Assembly: GCF_001306415.1 (NCBI RefSeq)
Contig: NZ_LDJX01000001.1
Location: 372,001 to 436,000, forward strand
Origin: Croceitalea dokdonensis DOKDO 023
GTDB lineage: Bacteria; Bacteroidota; Bacteroidia; Flavobacteriales; Flavobacteriaceae
DNA: 64,000 bases
Reading direction: 5' to 3'
Shown piece after piece: positions 17,674-26,293 of this stretch; the first letter of the stretch is position 1, and each line of letters opens with the position of its first letter. Below the pieces are notes generated by a model. That model did not search any database, was not told the origin of the DNA, and saw nothing but the letters and a program-made list of their open reading frames with translations. The position numbers and the translations under genes were made by a program.

Positions 17674-18657
17674 CTATCCGCCAATGGAAGTCATGGAACT
17701 ATCAAAAACCTTGCTATGTTCCCCTTGCGCCTCAAAACCATTTTTAGCCCTTGAGCCCACCGCTCCTAAAATGGCTTGTTCCACCTCCCTACCGTCCGTA
17801 CTATTTCTGACCAAATCACGTAGATTGGCTTTGGGCTTGCCATATAAACAAGTAATGACATCCCCAGTTGCCGTAATTCTGAGCCTATTACAGCTCCCGC
17901 AAAATGTTCTGCTGAACGAAGGGATCAAACCAAAGGTACTTTGGTGTCCCTTAATTCTATAATTGATGGAGGTCGATGTTATTGGCGATTTCAGCAAGGT
18001 ATAGTCGGGAAAATGATTTGTAATGTGCTTTAAGATGGCTTTATAGTCCCATTTGATGGTCTGGAACGATTTACTGCCACCATTAAATGGCATTTCCTCC
18101 AAAAAGCGCACGGCCACCGGATAGTGTTTCATGACTTTTAGAATGGGTATGATATCCTGTTCGTTCTGTCCTTCCAAAACAATAAAATTAATGCGGACAT
18201 TAAATCCTTCAGCAATTAAGCGTATGAGGTTTTCATGAACTGTATCATACTGGTTGCGCCTAGTGACACGCTCAAAAGTGGCCCGATCAATGGCATCTAG
18301 GCTAACATTGATATTTTTGATACCCAATACCTTTAACTCATCAATATAAGGCCCAATCAAGGTGGCATTAGTGGTTATGGAAATATCGTTCAAACCTTTT
18401 AGACTGGCCAAATGACGCAGCAATACCATCAAGTCTTTACGCACAAAAGGCTCGCCACCGGTAATCCTGATTTTGTCCACCCCTTGCCCCACTAAAATGG
18501 AGGCAACAGATTTAAGTTCCTCAATAGTCAGCAACTGATCATTTTTCACAAAATTGATTCCCTCTGCCGGCATGCAATAGTTACAGCGAAGATTGCAGCG
18601 GTCCGTGACCGCAAGCCTCACGTAATTTATAGTTCTGTTATGATTGTCTATTAGCAT
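17674..18657 (-). CDS. moaA: GTP 3',8-cyclase MoaA
   Basis: A radical-SAM enzyme of 327 aa that starts molybdopterin synthesis by converting GTP to 3',8-cyclo-7,8-dihydro-GTP. The SAM cluster motif is CNLRCNYC (residues ~21-28), the second [4Fe-4S] site is FCGSCNRLRI with a third cysteine in VITCLYG, and the protein ends in the conserved Gly-Gly needed for activity. RITGGEPFVRKDL is the SAM-binding GGEP motif. Length is standard. Its partner MoaC, needed for the next step, is not encoded in this window. Confidence 0.96.
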   Translation of the reverse strand: MLIDNHNRTINYVRLAVTDRCNLRCNYCMPAEGINFVKNDQLLTIEELKSVASILVGQGVDKIRITGGEPFVRKDLMVLLRHLASLKGLNDISITTNATLIGPYIDELKVLGIKNINVSLDAIDRATFERVTRRNQYDTVHENLIRLIAEGFNVRINFIVLEGQNEQDIIPILKVMKHYPVAVRFLEEMPFNGGSKSFQTIKWDYKAILKHITNHFPDYTLLKSPITSTSINYRIKGHQSTFGLIPSFSRTFCGSCNRLRITATGDVITCLYGKPKANLRDLVRNSTDGREVEQAILGAVGSRAKNGFEAQGEHSKVFDSSMTSIGG

Positions 18658-18671
18658 GGGTCATTGTGGTC

Positions 18672-18926
18672 TTATCCCCCACTTACCGGTGGAATTAACG
18701 CAATTTCATCGTATGAATTAATTTCAACATCATCCCCGGCATAGGTATTGTTCACGGCAATGGCCAAAGATGACAATTGATTCAGTTCTGGATATGATTT
18801 TCCTAAAAACGCACGTAGCTCCCTAACAGATTTTGGAATTTTCCTATTGGTAACACTTGCAGAAGGAATGGAAAGTGACGGGCTACCCACAATATCCTTG
18901 GTAACCCCAAACAATAAAATGGTCAT
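18672..18926 (-). CDS. moaD: MoaD/ThiS-family sulfur carrier
   Basis: An 84-aa ubiquitin-like protein ending in PPVSGG; the C-terminal Gly-Gly is adenylated by MoeB and thiocarboxylated to serve as the small subunit of molybdopterin synthase. The N-terminal strand MTILLFGVTKDIVG and the mid-domain VNNTYAGDDVEI fit MoaD. It sits 14 bp from moaA and 5 bp from the hydroxylase large-subunit gene. The large subunit of the synthase, MoaE, is not in the window. Confidence 0.9.
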   Translation of the reverse strand: MTILLFGVTKDIVGSPSLSIPSASVTNRKIPKSVRELRAFLGKSYPELNQLSSLAIAVNNTYAGDDVEINSYDEIALIPPVSGG

Positions 18927-18931
18927 AGTAT

Positions 18932-21157
18932 TTAGCCAATTATAGGTTCTTCAATTATTTTTAACAGTTCGGGGTATTTTGCAAATGGCTGTTTATAGAT
19001 ACGCTGTCCTGTCGCGGCTTTTAAGGCATTGGCCACTGCTCCGCCGGCCGGCGGAAGGGTAGGTTCTCCCAAGCCAGTGGGCGAATGCTCATTTTGCATT
19101 AAGTGTACCTCTACTTTTGGGGCCTCTTTCATACGTATCAAACGGTATCGGTCATAATTAGAGGCTTTGGGCATTCCACCCTCAAAAGCTAGGTCGCCAT
19201 ACATGCTGTGACCAATCCCATCAATGACCCCGCCCTCAATTTGGTTTAATGCGCCCATAGGGTTTACCACAATTCCGCAATCCACAACACAGGTTACCTT
19301 TTTTACCACAGGTTTGCCATTTTCAATGACCACATCGGCCACCTCTGCCACATGCGTATTATGGCAATAGTAATTGGCAAAACCTTGGAACACCCCTTTG
19401 GGCTGTTGACCCCAACCAGATTTTTCTACTGCCTTTTTTATCACGGCAATCATTCTGTCCGGATCATATTGTATACGCTCATCCTTCTCTGGTTGTACTT
19501 TTTTCAACAAATCAATTCTAAATTGTACTTTATCCACGTTCATGGCTTCGGCCAATTCATCAAAAAAGCTCTGTTCGGCATAGGCAAGGAAATTGGTATA
19601 CGGTGCACGCCATGCTCCTGTTGTAATGTTACTTTGATAATTTGCAGTATCCACCTGGTAATTTGCTATCGCTCCCGCAGGAAAGAAATTGGGGATAAGC
19701 CCATACATATTGTCGTTGATTGCTGCTTCTTTTAGATGATAGCCGGTTAGTTGACCATCCTTGATGGCAGCCTTTATCCTGTATTTGATCGCGGGCCGAT
19801 ACACCCCTGCGGACATATCATCTTCACGACTGTACACCAATTTTACCGGTTTACCAATGGCATCAGATATTTCAGCGGCCTCCAATACAAAATCCCCGTA
19901 CAAACGCCTTCCAAAACCGCCACCCATCCGGGTCATTTCCAATAAAATATCCTCCGGTTCACGTTCCAACATTTTAGCCACCAACCCGGCCTTCCATTCC
20001 GGGGTTTGGATTGGTCCTACTAAATGCACTTTGGAAGCTGTGACATCCGCAAAGAAATTCATGGGTTCCATGCAGTTATGGGGTAGAAAAGGCGACTCAT
20101 AGGTCCGTTCGATTACGGTATCCGCTTCCTTAAAGGCCTTATTGACATCACCATCCTTTCGCCGGTTTTCCCATTGGGTACCATCCAGCAAATCGGTCAA
20201 CTTTTTATCATGGTCCGCGGTACTTTCCATAAATGTATCATCCTCCCATTCCGCTTTAATGACATTTTTTGCTTTCATCGCCTGCCAGGTACTTTTAGCA
20301 ATGACCGCAATTTTATCGCTTGGGGAAATCTTGCTGCCAAAACTTGGATCAGCTTCCAATAGTCCCTGGACCTTCTTTCCAATTTTGATGACATCGATGA
20401 CCCCTGGTATTTTTCTTGCCTCGCTATAGTCAAAGGATTTTAATTTTTGTCCGAATGCCGGTGGTCTCACCACTGCGGCAAACACCATTCCCTCCTTGGT
20501 ATAATCCAGACCAAACAAGGGTTTTCCGGTAATGATGCCATCGATATCCACATTTACGGTTTCGGTACCTATGATGGTATAGTCCTTTGTCTCTTTTAGG
20601 CTTACTTCTTCTGGAACTTCCAACAGTGCCGCCTCATTCACCACCTCCCCGTAGCCCAGTGTATCTCCGGTGGGACTGGTAATCACGCCCTCACTTACCT
20701 TACAATCGTTGGCATCCACTCCCCAGCGGAGCGCCGCGGCATTGACTAACATTTGTTTTGCCGTGGCACCTGTTTGCCTTAAGGCATCCCAACCATGACG
20801 AATGGATTGGCTACCCCCGGCTACCTGACGGGTATAATATTTGGTGTCCAGAATGCCTTGTTTTACGAAAACATTCTTCCAAGCCACCTCTAATTCTTCT
20901 GCAATGATCATGGGCATTGCCGTTTTAACTCCCTGTCCAATTTCAGGGTTTGGGGAGAAAATGGTCACCGCTCCGTTGTTGGCTATTTTGATGAAAGCAT
21001 TAAAATCATTGTAATCCAAGTTGGAAAGGTCAATCGGTGGTTTTACCGACGGTTTACATGCTTGGAACAAATTAAAGCCGATGAGCATTCCGCCACCTGC
21101 CAAAGACGAAGTACGCATAAACGACCTTCTACTGAATGTTATGGGCTTATCTGACAT
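18932..21157 (-). CDS. Molybdenum hydroxylase large subunit (IorB-like), Tat-exported
   Basis: The 741-aa product is a xanthine-dehydrogenase-family molybdopterin-binding subunit. The N-terminus holds a twin-arginine signal (SRRSFMRTSSLAGGG) so the enzyme is probably exported folded. MoCo-binding motifs include GGFGRRLYGDF, TGAWRAPYTNF and the active-site Glu in GLGEPTLPPAGGAVANAL near residue 700. The size and order match isoquinoline 1-oxidoreductase/aldehyde dehydrogenase-type two-subunit enzymes, which lack an FAD subunit and pass electrons to a cytochrome. Forms an operon with the [2Fe-2S] subunit (14 bp) and cofactor genes. Substrate (aldehyde or N-heterocycle) unknown. Confidence 0.93.
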   Translation of the reverse strand: MSDKPITFSRRSFMRTSSLAGGGMLIGFNLFQACKPSVKPPIDLSNLDYNDFNAFIKIANNGAVTIFSPNPEIGQGVKTAMPMIIAEELEVAWKNVFVKQGILDTKYYTRQVAGGSQSIRHGWDALRQTGATAKQMLVNAAALRWGVDANDCKVSEGVITSPTGDTLGYGEVVNEAALLEVPEEVSLKETKDYTIIGTETVNVDIDGIITGKPLFGLDYTKEGMVFAAVVRPPAFGQKLKSFDYSEARKIPGVIDVIKIGKKVQGLLEADPSFGSKISPSDKIAVIAKSTWQAMKAKNVIKAEWEDDTFMESTADHDKKLTDLLDGTQWENRRKDGDVNKAFKEADTVIERTYESPFLPHNCMEPMNFFADVTASKVHLVGPIQTPEWKAGLVAKMLEREPEDILLEMTRMGGGFGRRLYGDFVLEAAEISDAIGKPVKLVYSREDDMSAGVYRPAIKYRIKAAIKDGQLTGYHLKEAAINDNMYGLIPNFFPAGAIANYQVDTANYQSNITTGAWRAPYTNFLAYAEQSFFDELAEAMNVDKVQFRIDLLKKVQPEKDERIQYDPDRMIAVIKKAVEKSGWGQQPKGVFQGFANYYCHNTHVAEVADVVIENGKPVVKKVTCVVDCGIVVNPMGALNQIEGGVIDGIGHSMYGDLAFEGGMPKASNYDRYRLIRMKEAPKVEVHLMQNEHSPTGLGEPTLPPAGGAVANALKAATGQRIYKQPFAKYPELLKIIEEPIIG

Positions 21158-21171
21158 GGGTACTGTGCTTG

Positions 21172-21630
21172 TTAACTGCTTTTAGCAGCTTTTTCCACTG
21201 CCGTATATATTCTGTTGTATGCACCACAACGGCAAATATTACCGTGCATGGCGTTCTTGATTTCTATTTCGGAGGGATTTGGATGTTGCTCCAAAAAGGC
21301 CGATGCGGTCATAATTTGTCCAGCCTGGCAGTAGCCGCATTGTGGCACATCCACTTCCTTCCAAGCTTGTTGAACGGGATGGGTGCCATCTTTGGAAAGA
21401 CCTTCTATAGTGGTAATCTCCTTTCCCTCTACCTGGCTTGGGGTCATGGAACAGGAACGCATGGCCATACCGTCCACATGGACCGTACAGGCCCCGCACT
21501 GACCAATACCACAGCCGTATTTGGTGCCTACAAGCCCCAGTTCATCACGTAATACCCACAACAAGGGGGTATCCGCATCTACCGTTACGGATTTTTGGGC
21601 ACCGTTCACCTTTAGTTGATATGTTGACAT
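21172..21630 (-). CDS. Molybdenum hydroxylase [2Fe-2S] subunit (IorA-like)
   Basis: The 152-aa protein has a plant-type ferredoxin domain with cluster ligands in YGCGIGQCGACTV and a single Cys at RSC, and a second helical domain with CGYCQAGQI and NICRCGAYN ligands. It relays electrons from the molybdenum site to an external acceptor. The start at 21630 (MSTYQLKVNG) gives the family's usual N-terminus; an upstream ATG at 21663 adds 11 unlikely residues. It heads the operon; a near-consensus -7 element (TACCTTTTG, one base too many) lies at 21691-21699. It has no signal and probably co-exports with the Tat subunit. Confidence 0.94.
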   Translation of the reverse strand: MSTYQLKVNGAQKSVTVDADTPLLWVLRDELGLVGTKYGCGIGQCGACTVHVDGMAMRSCSMTPSQVEGKEITTIEGLSKDGTHPVQQAWKEVDVPQCGYCQAGQIMTASAFLEQHPNPSEIEIKNAMHGNICRCGAYNRIYTAVEKAAKSS

Positions 21631-21795
21631 ATGCTTACATTTAGCTTTGATGAAATTAACCAATTTAAGAGGTCGACTGTGTTATTTTAACAAAAGGTAT
21701 TTTTCTTTAACTTTTTTTTAATGGCAATACGTAGGAGCTTTATACTAGAATCCCAAAAGCAACGTTAAGCAGACAGAACCCATAAATAGAGGATA

Positions 21796-22884
21796 ATGAA
21801 AAATACCTTTCTTGCCATATTTTCCCTAGTGATTACAGTTGTTTTGCATTCTTGTGGCAATGCAGATGATGATGTCAACTTTCAGCTCAACCAAGGAGAG
21901 TTGGGCAAGGGAGAACTTGCAGATGACTGTCTTGGTTTTGGCGATAATGACCTTTTACTCTCCATACAAGAGCAATTTAGGGAGCCACCAGGCAAGGTAT
22001 CCATCCTATTTAAGGTGACCGATGTATCCGGAAACCCAGTTTCAGGATTGACCGCAGACCAGTTTCGAATTTTTGAACAAGGAAGGAATGATGACTGTTT
22101 TAACCCCATATCCTCATCGGAATCCTTTGCTAGAATATCACCAAACTCACAAGTATTTAGCAATAACACCCTTTTAGTGTTGGATTTGAGCAATTCGGTT
22201 TTAGAGGGCAGTTTGGAAGAACTAAAAGCGGCTTCAACCAGCTTCATTAACAATGTAATGCCCACCCCGGAGAACGAGTCTTCAAAGATGGCCATTTATT
22301 GGTTTGATGGCGAGGACAAATTGCATTTATTGAATCCATTGACCTCCTCCATTGCAGAACTTACCGCAGCAGTTGCCGCTATTGATGAGGATATTAGCAA
22401 TGACCCATCTACAGATTTATACGGTGCCATCATTAAATCCACTGATATTGCGGAAAACTTTATCCGCACCAACATACAGAGTGAAACCATTGGAGCGGCA
22501 TCTGTGGTCCTATTTACGGATGGAACGGACCAAGCATCAAGATTTACAGAGGAACGCGCCTTAAACGCCGTACAAAATGCCAACCCCAACATTTCTTTTT
22601 TTACCATAGGATTAGGGGCCGAAATAGACAGTGAGATTTTAGCAGAAGTTGGCAAAACAGCCAGCGTGGTTGCAGCCAATGCCTCTGAATTGGAAACTAC
22701 CTTTAACCAAATATCCGCCCAAGTTTCCGAACAGGCCAATAGTTTTTACCTCTTTGAATATTGTACGCCAAAACGCGACGGCAGTGGCAGGAACAACTTG
22801 GTCATCCAATTGACCAATGGAGCCTTGCAAGGTGCTGTACAAACAGAATTTGACGCTACCGGATTCACAGGTGGATGCCAATAA
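21796..22884 (+). CDS. Lipoprotein with von Willebrand factor A domain
   Basis: The 362-aa product begins with a lipoprotein signal (VVLHSC, Cys 20). Residues ~125-335 form a VWA domain: the metal-ion-dependent adhesion site DLSNSV (DxSxS) near residue 136, a Thr in the middle loop (DPSTDLYGAI), and the late Asp in FTDGTDQASRF. VWA proteins bind other proteins through Mg2+. Cys residues in DDCLGF, DDCFNP, EYCTPK and the very C-terminal GGCQ may form disulfides. It is divergent from the hydroxylase operon with ~165 bp between them and is likely surface-exposed. Partner unknown. Confidence 0.82.
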   Translation: MKNTFLAIFSLVITVVLHSCGNADDDVNFQLNQGELGKGELADDCLGFGDNDLLLSIQEQFREPPGKVSILFKVTDVSGNPVSGLTADQFRIFEQGRNDDCFNPISSSESFARISPNSQVFSNNTLLVLDLSNSVLEGSLEELKAASTSFINNVMPTPENESSKMAIYWFDGEDKLHLLNPLTSSIAELTAAVAAIDEDISNDPSTDLYGAIIKSTDIAENFIRTNIQSETIGAASVVLFTDGTDQASRFTEERALNAVQNANPNISFFTIGLGAEIDSEILAEVGKTASVVAANASELETTFNQISAQVSEQANSFYLFEYCTPKRDGSGRNNLVIQLTNGALQGAVQTEFDATGFTGGCQ

Positions 22885-22921
22885 ATGTGCATCTAGCATT
22901 TTTGGAACATAGCATGTAGTG

Positions 22922-22961
22922 TACCCCTTAACCAAAACAACTCAAGATAGATTTAGGGGTA
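22922..22961. repeat. Inverted repeat TACCCCT...AGGGGTA
   Basis: A 7-bp arm at 22922-22928 and its inverted copy at 22955-22961 flank 26 bases in the gap after the VWA lipoprotein gene. No T-run follows, so it is not a standard terminator; function unknown. Confidence 0.3.
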
Positions 22962-23136
22962 TGACGCCATGAATGTTTTTTGGGTGTATACTAAAATTGC
23001 AATATTTTTTTTGGGAATAGAAACGGTGAGCAGCCAATTTCTTATCTTCAGCCTCCAGACCAGTGTTGGGTGACTGTTACTCTTATCTGCTGTTTGGGTC
23101 ATTGGTTAGCTTGCATACGATCTCTAAATAAAGCTT

Positions 23137-24069
23137 ATGAAGCAGTTCGCAATCCGTTTTCCCCTAATGTTTGCCCTACTGGCAACAATTAACTTTTTTT
23201 CCCAAGAAAAAAAAGACTACGAAGGTAGGTGGGACCTAGAAATGAATTTTGAAGGTAAGACCGTTCCATCCTGGTTGGAAATTAAACATTCTGGTCATGA
23301 AACCCTGGTAGGTCGGTTTGTTTTTGCCTTTGGCAGTGCAAGACCAATTTCAGAAATTAACTATATAGATGGTGCCATCTCTTTTGACATCCCACGGCAA
23401 TGGGAACCCGTAGGTAATGATATGGGCTTTACGGCTAGACTCAAAGATGGTGTCTTACAAGGAACCATGACCTATGTTGATGGTAACAGCTATGTTTTTA
23501 CAGGGACCAAAGCGCCTTTGTTGGTCCGTTCCCGCATACCGGAACCCACTGGTAAGATATCCCTTTTTAACGGTAAAGACCTTTCCGGTTGGCATGTGGA
23601 CCGGGAAACCAGCCAATGGGTGGTGAACAATGGAATCTTGACCAGTCCGGAATCAGGGGCCAACCTCATTAGTGATGCCTCATTTGATGATTTTGTGTTG
23701 GAAGCGGAGTTCAAATATCCAAAAGATGGGAATAGTGGCATTTATCTACGTGGTCGTTATGAGGTACAAATTGCAGACAATAAAGGTCTGGAACCACTGG
23801 ATATTTATTTTGGTGGAATCTATGGGTTTTTGGAGCCCAATGAAAACGCGGCCAAAAACGCTGGGGAATGGCAACACTTTAAAATCACCCTGATCGGTAG
23901 ACGGGTTACGGTGGTAGCTAACGGGAAGGTGGTCATCAGTGACCAAACCATTCCTGGCATTACCGGCGGTGCCCTTGATAGCGCGGAAGGAGAAGCTGGG
24001 CCCATCATGATTCAAGGAGATCATGCCCCTATACAATTTAGGAAAATTGATATTACCCCGCTACGGTAA
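23137..24069 (+). CDS. DUF1080 (3-keto-disaccharide hydrolase-like) secreted protein
   Basis: The 310-aa product has a signal peptide (residues 1-22, ending FFSQ), a ~90-residue beta-rich domain, and a C-terminal concanavalin-like DUF1080 domain starting at ISLFNGKDLSGWHVD (residue ~140) with the family's GNSGIYLRGRYEVQIAD and IMIQGDHAPIQFRKIDI motifs. Some DUF1080 proteins hydrolyse 3-keto-glycosides; others are carbohydrate-binding. The N-terminal domain is unfamiliar to me. The gene appears monocistronic with a 250-bp leader region that holds no recognised element. Confidence 0.87.
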   Translation: MKQFAIRFPLMFALLATINFFSQEKKDYEGRWDLEMNFEGKTVPSWLEIKHSGHETLVGRFVFAFGSARPISEINYIDGAISFDIPRQWEPVGNDMGFTARLKDGVLQGTMTYVDGNSYVFTGTKAPLLVRSRIPEPTGKISLFNGKDLSGWHVDRETSQWVVNNGILTSPESGANLISDASFDDFVLEAEFKYPKDGNSGIYLRGRYEVQIADNKGLEPLDIYFGGIYGFLEPNENAAKNAGEWQHFKITLIGRRVTVVANGKVVISDQTIPGITGGALDSAEGEAGPIMIQGDHAPIQFRKIDITPLR

Positions 24070-24142
24070 ATATTAGGGCTTAGCTGGGCAATAGGTTGGA
24101 TTTTAATGTGGCGGCATTTCACTTTTATCCTTTCTTCATCAT
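24070..24142. other. Intergenic, nothing recognised
   Basis: Between the DUF1080 stop and the disrupted reading frame that follows on the minus strand I see no ORF, terminator or repeat. Confidence 0.4.
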
Positions 24143-24448
24143 TTATCTAGAGGGTAATGAACCCCTTGCCATTTGCTTTTTATCGTCTTGAATATCACCT
24201 AGTTGAATGCCATTCATTACGGTGATTTCCGTTTGCTCGCTTAGCTCAATTTTTGAGCTGTTCCAGTCTCACATGCGCAATACAGCCTTATAAGTTGTCC
24301 CCTTCCATAGGATGCGTACAATCCACTGGTATGTTTCTTTGGCACGTAGCTTTAACCGTATAGGTTTATACCATTGAACAAGGGAATGTGTTTTTAGGTA
24401 AACGTCCGCCAACGTGGAAAGGAACAAAAGCAAGAAGCGCAGTTTCAT
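24143..24448 (-). pseudogene. 102-codon minus-strand frame broken by one in-frame TGA
   Basis: From ATG 24448 a frame begins with a hydrophobic leader (MKLRFLLLFLSTLADVYL) and continues with coding-like sequence to a TGA at 24269-24271. The same frame then stays open for 42 more codons (DWNSSKIELSEQTEITV ... DIQDDKKQMARG) to TAA at 24143. A TGG-to-TGA change would join the parts into one ~101-aa secreted protein. The family is not recognised. It could be a recent pseudogene, or a 59-aa protein with accidental downstream openness. Confidence 0.35.
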
Positions 24449-24656
24449 GTATTTAAATCGGCGGAATTTAGATATTCAATTTAATTTTTAACTACCAAAA
24501 AACAACCGATAAACAATAGGATACTTGTATGAATAAAATAAATTACGTTACCCTGTATCCTTACCCTTATGTAGGGTTTATTAGGTTTCAGTTGTTGTAT
24601 CACTATCCAACCTTTGCAACGAACACCAACATGTACAAACCCTAATCGTTATTGGT

Positions 24657-24824
24657 ATGGATGTTTTAAAAGATGTAATGAAATATGGGCCCATGGCCTC
24701 CCTATCCTATTGGACCCAAGGAATTATAGTGTCCATATTTTCCCTGATTGTTGTAACGCTATTTGCCATGTTGGTCTTGCTTTTTACCCATGGTATGTAT
24801 GCCAACATCCAATTTGGGTATTAA
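24657..24824 (+). CDS. 55-aa single-pass membrane microprotein
   Basis: An ORF from ATG 24657 to TAA 24822-24824 encodes a protein with a polar N-terminus (MDVLKDVMKYGPMASL), one long hydrophobic helix (GIIVSIFSLIVVTLFAMLVL) and a short polar tail ending FGY. Internal Met codons at positions 8 and 13 are alternative starts. It ends overlapping the stop of the convergent M14 gene by 4 bases. Composition and placement look like a real gene; the family is not known to me. Confidence 0.5.
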   Translation: MDVLKDVMKYGPMASLSYWTQGIIVSIFSLIVVTLFAMLVLLFTHGMYANIQFGY

Positions 24825-26293
24825 CGGTAAATAAGAGCATTTCTAAACTGTTGTGCTGTCCATGGCTTCCCCAGATCTAAAATAAAACCGTTGATAACAG
24901 CATGGGTAAGCTTTCCCTCCTTAGCTAGGAAAAAGGTCGCGTTTTTGCCCGGTTGCAGCTTAAATTCTGGTAATTGATAGGTCTGTGGAACCAGATGTAT
25001 CGGTGATGGTGAAAAAGTAACCTTGGATGGTATTTTGGCAAGTCTGGTAAAGGCTTCACCATTTTTAAGGAGGGTTGCTGCATTGGACACCAAAAATCCG
25101 TCCTTAGTAGCCTCTACCATACCGTTTCCTATCTTTGGTGGCACTATGTTGTATCCTGTGGCATCAAAGGTTTCATAACCATAATAGGTGGATAAATCTC
25201 CCTGGTCTCCAATAATTCCGTTGATATGAAAATCTTGGTGTGTGGCATCATCTATTTCCGTTCTGAAAATACCTAAGTCCAAAATAAATTTTTTTCCTTC
25301 CAAACTATATGTAACGTTTTCGATTTTAAGATCTACCATCTTTCTATCATTACGCGGAATTTCCTCATATCGCTCAATGGGGATATCCTGAAAACTCTTA
25401 TTGGCGATACTATACATAGCGGATAGGATGGAAACGTAGTTTAACTTGCGTATCTCTTGCTTTTCCAAATCATTTTGATACCCGCCTGACTCAATTAAAA
25501 TGAGGCTAGTTCCCCATTTGGCCAAATTATCCCCAAAAGCTCTTGGTTCAAAATCGTCACTGTACCGCCCAACTTGGCCTGGAGCGTATTTTTGAATAAT
25601 GTCGTTCATAAAAACAATGACCTTCATGGCATTGGAACGTACCTCGTTAATTTCTTTTTCGTAATTGTAGGCCGTGGCCAGATAAGAGATAGTGGCTGGT
25701 TTGTCCGTAAGCTCGGCATTGTAGTACCGGCTTTGGTCATGAAGGTTAAAACCAAAATCCGCTTCAAGGCTATCTCGCACCCTCTTTAAGGTTTGCCCTT
25801 CGGGCGATTGTAAACGAAGGGCATCACGGTTGATGTCTATTCCAAGGGCGTTCCTGCGCTGAAAAAGTTCCGCTCCATCCGGGTTTAACATGGGTAAAAA
25901 ATGGAGCCTTAGCTCATTTAGGATGCGTTCCTTTTCGTCTTTAAAATCTGGGGATTCCAGAAAATGCAGTATGTCAAAAATCGCTTGCGTTGCCGTTGGT
26001 TCATCACCATGCATTTGTGACCATAGAAAAACATCAATATCCCCTTTTCCCACACTTATCAACTCCAAGGAACGACCTTCAATGGAAGTGCCTACCCTAT
26101 TGACTTCAAATTTTGGATTGATACGGAACTGTTGTATCAACGGTTGGATATCTTGGTGCTTGATTCTTCTTTCCTTAAGAGAAGGTTCTTTGTACTTTTC
26201 GTAAGTTTCATACAAACGTTCTGTAAGTTCTTGGGCTTGGATAGCCATTAGGTTTAAAAACAAACAGCTTAACAATAAAAGATTTTTTCTCAT
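24821..26293 (-). CDS. M14-family zinc carboxypeptidase, secreted
   Basis: The 490-aa product has a signal peptide (residues 1-20, AIQA|QE) and a metallocarboxypeptidase domain whose zinc ligands are visible: H95-x-x-E98 in SQMHGDEPT, H185 in NLHDQSRYY, and catalytic Glu268 in LILIESGGY. The segment PDGAELFQRRNALGIDINRDAL carries the substrate-carboxylate binding Asn-Arg pair. Residues ~350-490 form an additional C-terminal beta domain. It may trim peptides or peptidoglycan stems. It overlaps the upstream amidase gene by 4 bases, so the two are probably translationally coupled. Confidence 0.92.
   Translation of the reverse strand: MRKNLLLLSCLFLNLMAIQAQELTERLYETYEKYKEPSLKERRIKHQDIQPLIQQFRINPKFEVNRVGTSIEGRSLELISVGKGDIDVFLWSQMHGDEPTATQAIFDILHFLESPDFKDEKERILNELRLHFLPMLNPDGAELFQRRNALGIDINRDALRLQSPEGQTLKRVRDSLEADFGFNLHDQSRYYNAELTDKPATISYLATAYNYEKEINEVRSNAMKVIVFMNDIIQKYAPGQVGRYSDDFEPRAFGDNLAKWGTSLILIESGGYQNDLEKQEIRKLNYVSILSAMYSIANKSFQDIPIERYEEIPRNDRKMVDLKIENVTYSLEGKKFILDLGIFRTEIDDATHQDFHINGIIGDQGDLSTYYGYETFDATGYNIVPPKIGNGMVEATKDGFLVSNAATLLKNGEAFTRLAKIPSKVTFSPSPIHLVPQTYQLPEFKLQPGKNATFFLAKEGKLTHAVINGFILDLGKPWTAQQFRNALIYR

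Noticed and set aside
24242-24258. AGCTCA...TGAGCT hairpin
   Set aside because: Lies inside the broken reading frame, short, and without T-run.
24614-24880. 88-codon plus-strand frame
   Set aside because: Cysteine/tryptophan-rich, no conserved composition, and overlaps the better 55-aa microprotein frame and the M14 gene end.
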